A stretch of DNA of 27,300 nucleotides from a virus, in the IMG/VR virus record IMGVR_UViG_3300021139_000115, positions 1 to 27,300 of that record; one strand, written 5' to 3'. Below the pieces are notes generated by a model. The model worked only from the letters and a program-made list of their open reading frames with translations. It did no database searches and was not told the DNA's origin. A program made the translations under genes and the position numbers. Of the stretch, positions 21,619-27,300 are shown piece by piece. Within the stretch, counting starts at the first letter, position 1; the number at the start of each line of letters is the position of its first letter.

Positions 21619-22756
21619 TACGTCCATTCATTTTAGACTCTGTTGCTTTAACATCATCTAAGAACTTACGCAAGGCCACTTTGCCTGCTTTGGCAAATTC
21701 TTTAAGTTTCTCATCGGGTTTTCTTAAAGTCTTACATACACTCTTGTCAGTATCAAAGTTAACAATCGATGTACCTTTGACATTGAGCGTTTGGTATGCG
21801 GCTGCTGTATAGCGTCCAAGTTTCCTAGTCTTAATATTATACACCCACAAAGCCGAAGCACCAATAATGTCTGCGGGGTTGATACTGACTAGTTTAAGTA
21901 CTGGGTCTGTCTTTGCATACTTAATTTTAGCCACTACCTTTTCGCGACTTGGAGCCTTTTTAACTCTAGCTTTCTTTGTGGCCTTTTTAACTCCGCGATA
22001 CTGTTCAATCGCTGCCATCAAGTTATCGATCCAAGCAATCATGCGTTTGAAGTCTGCGGCTTTGTAATGTGCATAACCTTCTTTCAAGTCTGCATCTTTT
22101 TTGGCCATTGCCGCTTCAAGTTCTGCTTTACGAGCAGTGTAAACTGCCTCGTACTTGCCTAGCTGACTTTGTACCACATTCCGAGCAACTAAAAAATCAT
22201 AGGGTTTAAAATCAGTTTTGATTGCTCGTGTAACATCATCATAAACACCTTCAATGTCACCAATGATCTCGCTGGTCTTTTCGTTTAAACGATCTTGAAT
22301 TGTAGGAGCTCGATACACTTCTTTGACTTCTGCTACAACCGCTTGCACTTCGGGCTCGGCACCATCAATGGCTTCTAGTATGCACTGGTCCAAAAACTCA
22401 ATGTGTCTGGGCTTGAACGGCATGTTGGCGCGAATGTGTGCCATAATCAAACAACATGCAGTCATTGGAATACTGCGATCGCCAGTGCGTTCAAATGTTC
22501 GTATTTGTTCTCGTGTGAATCGTTTGGTTTGTAATCGCAACCATTCGATGACATTTTTGCGGGCGTCTTTTTGACTGTAGTAATAGTTGTAATAGTAGAA
22601 ACTTTTTCTCAGTTTATGGTCAAAGTCTGCATCACTTAACTCAATATCACTGGCTTCCCAATCGGGCTCGCCTCCGGTGTACTTTTCATCGTGAAAAGCC
22701 GGATTACGAACTTTGGTTTGTTTGGTCTTGATCTTGATGCCTGCAACTGTTGCCAT
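21584..22756 (-). CDS. Unknown 390-aa basic helical protein
   Basis: I do not recognise a family. It starts MATVAGIKIKTKQTKVRNPA. The N-terminal part includes DHKLRKSFYYYNYYYSQKDA and a helical region to about 140. The centre (about 140-260) has long charged helices, likely coiled coil (LEAAMAKKDADLKEGYAHYK). A very basic linker at about 255-280 (KKATKKARVKKAPSREKV) precedes a compact beta-rich end (ASALWVYNIKTRKLGRYTAA). The basic linker suggests nucleic-acid contact, which is inference. The start has a good SD (GGGAGA) 5 nt upstream. There is no TAAATA late box, but a TATAAT sequence lies upstream, so timing may differ from the virion genes. Its 3' end lies under the end of the homing endonuclease gene. 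Confidence 0.75.
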   Translation of the reverse strand: MATVAGIKIKTKQTKVRNPAFHDEKYTGGEPDWEASDIELSDADFDHKLRKSFYYYNYYYSQKDARKNVIEWLRLQTKRFTREQIRTFERTGDRSIPMTACCLIMAHIRANMPFKPRHIEFLDQCILEAIDGAEPEVQAVVAEVKEVYRAPTIQDRLNEKTSEIIGDIEGVYDDVTRAIKTDFKPYDFLVARNVVQSQLGKYEAVYTARKAELEAAMAKKDADLKEGYAHYKAADFKRMIAWIDNLMAAIEQYRGVKKATKKARVKKAPSREKVVAKIKYAKTDPVLKLVSINPADIIGASALWVYNIKTRKLGRYTAAAYQTLNVKGTSIVNFDTDKSVCKTLRKPDEKLKEFAKAGKVALRKFLDDVKATESKMNGRISQDVVLLKVE

Positions 22757-22782
22757 ATTTTCTCCCGTAAAACTATATTATA

Positions 22783-23088
22783 CTACATCTTTAGCAAAGT
22801 GCCAAATGTCAGGTGTTGCTCTAATACAACAAGAGCTTCATCCAATTGGCGAGCCAATTCTTCATATCGAACAGTATATCGATTTCGGCGTCTGCATTCC
22901 ACAAATTCCCCATCCAATTTTGCCCAATATGCAACACAATTTTGAAACATCAAATGTAATTTGGCATCGCCCAATCGTATTACGATGGGACGAGCATCTG
23001 CTATTCTGTTGTAAAGAGCGGGGCTATGTGACTGCATAACTGTAATTATACTAGATAAATCATTCCCAGTCAAATTGGGTAAATACAC
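22783..23088 (-). CDS. Small unknown protein, up to 101 aa (start uncertain)
   Basis: This frame fills the gap between the 390-aa gene and the gp14-like gene. The sequence reads like a real protein: SPALYNRIADARPIVIRLGD, then KLHLMFQNCVAYWAKLDGEF and a terminal helix EELARQLDEALVVLEQHL. I do not recognise a family. The GTG at 23088 gives the longest form; an ATG at 23037 gives 84 aa. Neither has an SD. A TATAAT-like sequence just upstream of the ATG at 23037 could be a -10 element. The longer form overlaps the late promoter of the divergent gp14-like gene on the other strand. Confidence 0.55.
   Translation of the reverse strand: MYLPNLTGNDLSSIITVMQSHSPALYNRIADARPIVIRLGDAKLHLMFQNCVAYWAKLDGEFVECRRRNRYTVRYEELARQLDEALVVLEQHLTFGTLLKM
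23079..23085 (+). promoter_or_regulatory. Late promoter box GTAAATA (leadered) of gp14-gp15-Nudix operon
   Basis: GTAAATA lies 22 nt before the GTG at 23108, with SD AGGA in the leader. Confidence 0.6.
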
Positions 23089-23107
23089 AATAATCTAGGA
23101 AAACACA

Positions 23108-24496
23108 GTGGCAAGACTAAGTTTATGGCAAAACGGCCGACACAGTAACGACTACAAGTTCCTTGACCGTCGAATTTCAGAAATGTTTACCATTGGCGGT
23201 ACAGGAGTATTGCTTAATAAGTATCTGGGACCTGCCACTCAGGGTGTGCAATTGACCACGAGTGCAAGTCAGTCCGTGAATACTGATCCCTTGGTGTTTA
23301 GCAACACCAACGGTGTTCAAGTAAACGATTTTGTATTTGGCACTGGAATTCCTGCAAATGCACGAGTCAGCGCAATCAGCACAACTTCCATCACACTCAA
23401 TGTTACCACTACTAGCCTAATAGGAACAGGTGTCACAGTGGGCTTCAGCAGTGATGCTACCCAACCCAGCTACACCAATCAAAGTGCCTTAAACATACAA
23501 GACTTGTTGTGGACTGAGAATAGAGATAGAAAATACGATACCTCAGTTTACAAAATGCGCGGTATCTATCAACGTGCTGACCAAGACTTTGATTTGAGTC
23601 AGTTTGGTTTATTCTTGCAGACTGGCACCATCTTTATGGTGTTTCATTTGCGTGACATGGTGGATACTATTGGACGTAAACTGTTGAGCGGTGATGTCTT
23701 AGAGCTAGAACACTTGAAAGACTACGACAGTCTGGACCAAGATGTGCCGGCTGCGTTAAAACGTTTTTATGTTGTGGGCGATGCCAGCTGGGCTGCTGAG
23801 GGCTTTAGTCCCACATGGTGGCCACACCTATGGCGTGTGAAATTGAATCCCTTAGTGGACTCACAAGAATACAAAGATATATTGAACAAGATTGCTGCTG
23901 GTTCAAGCACAACAACTCCAGTGGGACAAGTTTTAAGTACCTATCAAAAGTATCTCAATATCAATCAAGCCATTGTGGCACAGGCTGAATTTGATGTTCC
24001 CGAGTCAGGATACAACACTCAAAACCTTTACACAGTTCCTGTGGATTCAACAATGACCACCGCAGTTGGCGATGTGCTTGCTGCCACTGCCGACCTCACC
24101 ACAATCACCGCTGACTCATCTTTAGTGACTGCGGATTCAGGTGTACCCAGTCCCGACTACAAGATAGGCGGCTACTTAGTGGGCGATGGGGCTGCTCCCA
24201 ACAGTTTGACCACCAATGCTGGTATTGCGTTTCCAACCAATCCCGCAAACGGAGAGTTTTTCTTGCGGTTGGACTATTTGCCAAATCGCTTGTTTAGATT
24301 CAATGGTACATATTGGCAGAAAATTGAAGATGTACAACGCACCAATATAACTCCAGGAGCTGCAAATAATCAGACCCAACGTGCAAGTTATGTAAATAAT
24401 ACAGATACTTACATTGGTCCAGATGGCACTACACAAAATTCATTGCAACCACTGAGCCGTGTATTATCTCCCCGAGCAGACAACAATGAAAGTTAA
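23108..24496 (+). CDS. Probable neck protein gp14, enlarged (462 aa)
   Basis: The start is GTG at 23108 with an SD (AGGA) 7 nt upstream. Residues 125-262 have gp14-like features: DFDLSQFGLFLQTGTIFMVF, then GDVLELEHLKDYDSLD and a segment ending in LWRVKLNPLVDSQEYKDIL. T4 gp14 is 256 aa. A beta-rich Thr/Ser insert occupies about 45-118, and a long C-terminal extension holds NPANGEFFLRLDYLPNRLF followed by RFNGTYWQKIEDV at about 378-409. The gp14 call rests on that core and on its position directly before a clear gp15. In T4, gp14 forms the neck with gp13. The C-terminal segment resembles repeats in the sheath and gp15 proteins. Confidence 0.6.
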   Translation: MARLSLWQNGRHSNDYKFLDRRISEMFTIGGTGVLLNKYLGPATQGVQLTTSASQSVNTDPLVFSNTNGVQVNDFVFGTGIPANARVSAISTTSITLNVTTTSLIGTGVTVGFSSDATQPSYTNQSALNIQDLLWTENRDRKYDTSVYKMRGIYQRADQDFDLSQFGLFLQTGTIFMVFHLRDMVDTIGRKLLSGDVLELEHLKDYDSLDQDVPAALKRFYVVGDASWAAEGFSPTWWPHLWRVKLNPLVDSQEYKDILNKIAAGSSTTTPVGQVLSTYQKYLNINQAIVAQAEFDVPESGYNTQNLYTVPVDSTMTTAVGDVLAATADLTTITADSSLVTADSGVPSPDYKIGGYLVGDGAAPNSLTTNAGIAFPTNPANGEFFLRLDYLPNRLFRFNGTYWQKIEDVQRTNITPGAANNQTQRASYVNNTDTYIGPDGTTQNSLQPLSRVLSPRADNNES

Positions 24497-24498
24497 TA

Positions 24499-25860
24499 AT
24501 GGCTAATATAGTACAGTTTACCTATGATGGGCAACTAAGACGTTTTGTGACTCAGTTTATCCGTATGTTTTCCAATTTTCAAGTGGAATTTGGTCTAGAC
24601 AGTAACGGCAATAGAACACTACAAACTGTTCCAGTGTACTACGGTATTCCCAGTCACCAAGCTGACACTATACTTAGACTCAACAGTGAGAATCCACTCA
24701 ATGCAGTTCCTGCAATGGCTGCATACATTGATGGCTTGCGTTACGATCGAGACCGTGTGCAAAATCCCTACTTTGAAAGTTATGCTCGAGTACAGGAACA
24801 AACATTTGATCCGGACACACAAACCTACACCGGTGGGTATGGCGGCAATTACAGTGTAGAGCGTTTGATGCCGGCTCCGTACACTCTGAAAATGAAATTG
24901 GATATTTGGACTAGCAGCACCGATCAAAAACATCAGTTGCTAGAACAACTGGTGCCGTTGTTCAATCCCGGCTTTGAAATACAAAGCACCGACAACTATC
25001 TGGATTGGACCAGCTTGAGTGTTGTGCTGTTGACCGATGTCAGTTACACCAATAGAACTGTGCCTTTGGGCGGAGATGACAACATCGATATTGCCAGCCT
25101 CAGTTTTGATATTCCCATATGGATCACGTTGCCGGCCAAGGTGAAAAAAGCCGGAGTTGTCACACAAATTATTGCCAACATATACAATGCCACTGGCGAA
25201 CTGAGCGAGGATTTGTTGAGTGGCATGCAAGCCACACAGGCAAGATTTACTCCATTGAATTATGATTTGGTGTATGTGGGCAACACTCTAACGTTGTACA
25301 AGCCACTGTCAGGCGACGGGGAAGGCACTGCTGTGGCCTGGCAAAACTTGGTGAGCAGCTATGGCAAGTTGGTAAATGGTGTCAGTCAAGTGCGTTTGGA
25401 TTTTGAGTTTCCAGATGGTGCTCACGAGATTGTGGGCACAGTGGCCTACAATCCCAGCAATCCCACACAGTTGTTGTATACTCCTGACTCAGCCACACTG
25501 CCAGCAAATACTTTGCCCGCAGTCACTGCAATCATTGATCCCTACACTGTAGCAGTCAATAGCACACTGCTCAATCCCACAACCGGCACAAGATACCTGA
25601 TACTCAATCCCATTGGCGATGCCAACAGTGACAGTGCAGTGGCCTGGGCCGGTGCGCCGGGTACACAACTGATTGCTCGCGCCAACGACATCATTGAGTG
25701 GAATGGCACGTATTGGACTGTGAGTTTTGACAGCGTGAATACGCAAGTTGAGTATGTGACCAATCTCAATACCACTACACAGTACTGTTGGACCGGTAGC
25801 ACATGGGTCAAGAGCTATCAAGGCGTTTACAAGGCCGGCACATGGAGTCTGGTGCTGTAA
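24499..25860 (+). CDS. 15: Tail sheath terminator gp15-like, with C-terminal extension (453 aa)
   Basis: Residues 1-240 match the T4 gp15 tail completion/sheath stabiliser family (272 aa in T4): TYDGQLRRFVTQFIRMFSNF, TVPVYYGIPSHQADTIL, MPAPYTLKMKLDIWTSSTD, QLVPLFNPGFEIQ and SLSFDIPIWITLP. gp15 caps the tube and sheath and binds the neck. The C-terminal 210 residues are extra, beta-rich and without Lys/Arg clusters. They end in two Trp-containing strands, IIEWNGTYWTVSF and YCWTGSTWVKSYQG, close to motifs in the sheath and gp14-like proteins. The ATG follows the gp14-like stop by 2 nt, and the stop overlaps the Nudix start as TAATG, so the three genes form one coupled unit. Confidence 0.82.
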   Translation: MANIVQFTYDGQLRRFVTQFIRMFSNFQVEFGLDSNGNRTLQTVPVYYGIPSHQADTILRLNSENPLNAVPAMAAYIDGLRYDRDRVQNPYFESYARVQEQTFDPDTQTYTGGYGGNYSVERLMPAPYTLKMKLDIWTSSTDQKHQLLEQLVPLFNPGFEIQSTDNYLDWTSLSVVLLTDVSYTNRTVPLGGDDNIDIASLSFDIPIWITLPAKVKKAGVVTQIIANIYNATGELSEDLLSGMQATQARFTPLNYDLVYVGNTLTLYKPLSGDGEGTAVAWQNLVSSYGKLVNGVSQVRLDFEFPDGAHEIVGTVAYNPSNPTQLLYTPDSATLPANTLPAVTAIIDPYTVAVNSTLLNPTTGTRYLILNPIGDANSDSAVAWAGAPGTQLIARANDIIEWNGTYWTVSFDSVNTQVEYVTNLNTTTQYCWTGSTWVKSYQGVYKAGTWSLVL

Positions 25861-26291
25861 TGACCGAAACTGCATCAGAAGGTTGTGGCGCACTGGTTTA
25901 CGCCAAACGAACCAATCGTTACTTGTTCTTGTTACGCAACAAAAGCAAACATGCAGGTTCTTGGGGCATTGTGGGCGGTAAAATAGATGCTGGCGAGACT
26001 GTGATACAGGGCCTGGTACGCGAAATACAAGAAGAAATTGGTGCGGATTTTGCTACGAAAAAATTTATTCCATTAGAAACATTCACCGCAGACAATCATA
26101 AATTTATCTACTATACATTTGTGGTCAATGTTGACGACGAATTTGTGCCTGAGCTAAATGACGAGCATCGCGGTTACTGTTGGGTTGAGTTGGATGACTA
26201 TCCTCGCCCGTTGCATCCGGGCTTGTGGCGCAGTTTCAACTTTGATATTGTGCGCAAAAAAATTCGAACGCTTGAATCTATATTACGCTGA
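25860..26291 (+). CDS. Nudix hydrolase
   Basis: A 143-aa protein with a complete Nudix box, GGKIDAGETVIQGLV then REIQEEIGAD, which fits G-x5-E-x7-REUxEExGU. The family hydrolyses nucleoside diphosphates linked to another group, for example oxidised dNTPs, NADH or mRNA caps; the substrate here is not evident. N-terminal CGALVYAKRTNRYLFLLRNK and the hydrophobic strands after the box fit the usual fold and length. The start at 25860 overlaps the gp15-like stop by one base; an in-frame ATG at 25803 would lie inside gp15. It is the last gene of that operon, and its end overlaps the DUF115-like gene by 9 nt, tail to tail. Confidence 0.88.
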   Translation: MTETASEGCGALVYAKRTNRYLFLLRNKSKHAGSWGIVGGKIDAGETVIQGLVREIQEEIGADFATKKFIPLETFTADNHKFIYYTFVVNVDDEFVPELNDEHRGYCWVELDDYPRPLHPGLWRSFNFDIVRKKIRTLESILR

Positions 26292-27041
26292 TATCAAGCC
26301 AATGTCGGCCTCTAGTACAAAATCTCTATAATCAATTTGTCTAAAATTTGGCAATGAACTGTGTGCATCGTGTACCCAATGCGTGTCGTAAGGCATGACA
26401 CGAATAAACTCGGTGTTGTAATAGGTGCTCATTACCGCATGTAGACTTTTGGTAAAATAAGTATTGTCTTGCTCGTGTTGAGTACTCAAATAGCCATTGG
26501 TGTTCTTGTACACATTGTTGTAGGGACCTTTGGAGTCGTAACTGTCAAATCCCAACAAAAACACTTTGCTATGTCCATCAAATGCTGCCATGTAAGCCGC
26601 CACAGCACCTGCATCAAAATAGATATTTTGCGGTATTAGGTAAAACTTGCCCGGATACTCAAGCAAGTAGTCACCGTTGGTATAAACAATGTGATTGTCG
26701 CAATAGCCCGATTCGGCTATTTCTTTGATGATGGTGTCGCCCACTGCAATCAAAAAATCTGTCTCGTAGTCTCTATAAAATGCATTACACCCATAAGTTT
26801 GCAAACTGTTGACCCCGCCCAGGCCCGACACATGACTCATGATCAAGCGCATGTCAACATTCAACTCTAAGCGACTTTCACCATTACCAATTACTGCGGC
26901 CTGTGTTGTGGTGTGCGAGTTGAACACACTGTTGGGCACCACCTCGACCTCGGGAGTCCAAGTTTGGTTCTCGTATGTGAGGTTTTTGACAACGCCTTCT
27001 CCACTGTAATTGCTGCGATAAAGTTGTTTAATTTTTTGCAT
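26283..27041 (-). CDS. DUF115/MptE-like Rossmann-type protein
   Basis: A 252-aa protein with the layout of DUF115 (motility accessory/6-hydroxymethylpterin pyrophosphokinase-like) proteins: AAVIGNGESRLELNVDM, LQTYGCNAFYRDYETDFLIA with a following VGDTIIKEI, then KVFLLGFDSYDSKGPYNNVY. Such proteins are often linked to glycosylation or surface-sugar handling, and some resemble glycosyltransferases; phage versions are mostly uncharacterised. The function here is therefore open. The start has an SD (AGGAC) 6 nt upstream. The last residues carry no known motif. It follows the surface protein gene at the window edge, which may be its target or partner (inference). Confidence 0.65.
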   Translation of the reverse strand: MQKIKQLYRSNYSGEGVVKNLTYENQTWTPEVEVVPNSVFNSHTTTQAAVIGNGESRLELNVDMRLIMSHVSGLGGVNSLQTYGCNAFYRDYETDFLIAVGDTIIKEIAESGYCDNHIVYTNGDYLLEYPGKFYLIPQNIYFDAGAVAAYMAAFDGHSKVFLLGFDSYDSKGPYNNVYKNTNGYLSTQHEQDNTYFTKSLHAVMSTYYNTEFIRVMPYDTHWVHDAHSSLPNFRQIDYRDFVLEADIGLISA

Positions 27042-27053
27042 TTGATGTCCTAA

Positions 27054-27300
27054 TTAGAATCTGCCTACCACTACTTCAATAGTTTCTATTGCATTGGTAT
27101 TTATCGCTTGTAGGGATTTGCCTATGACACATCCTGGTAAAAATTTGCCATTGTCAATGGCTTGGGCGACGCCAGGGGTGTTGCTGGTTACTAGTACTTG
27201 ACCTTTTACAACTGGTCCTTGTACTCGACAAGGAACTCGTCCAGTTAATGCAACTGGTAATCCTTGATTATTGTCGTTCATTAGATATGCAGGGTTTGTA
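27054..27300 (-). CDS. C-terminal end of a virion surface/fibre-type protein (truncated by window edge)
   Basis: The frame is open to the window edge, with TNPAY encoded ahead of the Met at 27281, so the start lies outside. The visible 81 residues include GLPVALTGRVPCRVQGPVVK, LVTSNTPGVAQAID, PGCVIGKSLQAIN and a final IEVVVGRF. Ends of this type occur on phage tail fibre and appendage proteins with a small beta-rich C-terminal domain. I cannot name the exact family. It precedes the DUF115-like gene by 12 nt, probably in the same transcript. Confidence 0.65.
   Translation of the reverse strand, partial: TNPAYLMNDNNQGLPVALTGRVPCRVQGPVVKGQVLVTSNTPGVAQAIDNGKFLPGCVIGKSLQAINTNAIETIEVVVGRF
27098..27105 (-). 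promoter_or_regulatory. Possible internal late box GATAAATA
   Basis: GATAAATA lies within the coding sequence of the partial surface protein, 56 nt before the ATG at 27041. It may drive the DUF115-like gene or may be chance in coding sequence. Confidence 0.3.

Noticed and set aside
22757-22800. TATAAT sequence upstream of the 390-aa gene as a sigma-70 promoter
   Set aside because: No -35 element at the right distance, and AT-rich sequence makes a chance TATAAT likely; mentioned only in the gene entry.
1-27300. tRNA genes, CRISPR arrays, insertion sequences
   Set aside because: No cloverleaf-like sequence, spaced repeat array or transposase motif was seen by eye; a tRNA scan would be the decisive check.

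Overview
The window is most likely part of the late (virion) region of a T4-like contractile-tailed phage. Most of the genes I can recognise belong to T4-type head, neck and tail modules: large terminase (gp17), a probable small terminase (gp16), tail sheath (gp18), tail tube (gp19), head-completion nuclease (gp4), neck gp13, probable neck gp14, sheath terminator gp15, and a gp1-type dNMP kinase. Almost every late gene start carries a box of the form NTAAATA, which matches the T4 late promoter TATAAATA. The style (many HNH endonucleases, 2OG-Fe(II) oxygenases, Nudix, DUF115-like protein) resembles aquatic T4-like phages related to cyanophages and pelagiphages. The host cannot be named from this sequence.

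Layout. 1-384: C-terminal part of a 2OG oxygenase on the + strand, closed by a bidirectional terminator. 444-6524, minus strand, read right to left: an HNH homing endonuclease abutting terL; terL, broken into two genes by a split intein with a second HNH endonuclease gene in the break; a second 2OG oxygenase; a 499-aa protein; and a 220-aa membrane-type protein. 6610-7143: a lone HNH gene on the + strand. 7140-15035, minus strand: tail tube, a tube/baseplate-like protein, a conserved 145-aa protein, gp4, probable TerS, two unknown proteins (211 and 670 aa), an SGNH hydrolase and a 140-aa protein. 15069-18401: a very large tail sheath. 18502-20838: a four-CxxC protein (+), then dNMP kinase, a 125-aa protein and gp13 (all minus). 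20944-21618: a third homing endonuclease (+). 21584-23088: a 390-aa unknown and a small protein (minus). 23108-26291, plus strand: gp14-like, gp15-like and Nudix genes. 26283-27300, minus strand: a DUF115-like protein and the C-terminal end of a surface or fibre protein.

Most interesting points. (1) TerL is predicted to be assembled by protein trans-splicing from an atypically split intein, with a 30-residue N-part and a 111-residue C-part. A free-standing HNH gene sits in the break, and the ribosome binding site of the second TerL gene lies inside the HNH gene. (2) Nine late promoters lie only 4-6 nt upstream of start codons that lack a Shine-Dalgarno sequence, which predicts leaderless late mRNAs. 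A second set of late genes, including tube, sheath and gp13, has 18-30 nt leaders with SD sequences. (3) The two paralogous homing endonuclease genes at 5736-6524 and 20944-21618 share an upstream module: a late promoter, a 30-31 nt hairpin starting exactly where transcription should start and whose inner stem covaries, a conserved linker and an SD. (4) The sheath, gp14-like and gp15-like proteins carry related beta-rich, Trp-containing decoration segments.

No gap longer than 300 bases lacks a gene. I saw no tRNA, rRNA, CRISPR array or transposase.
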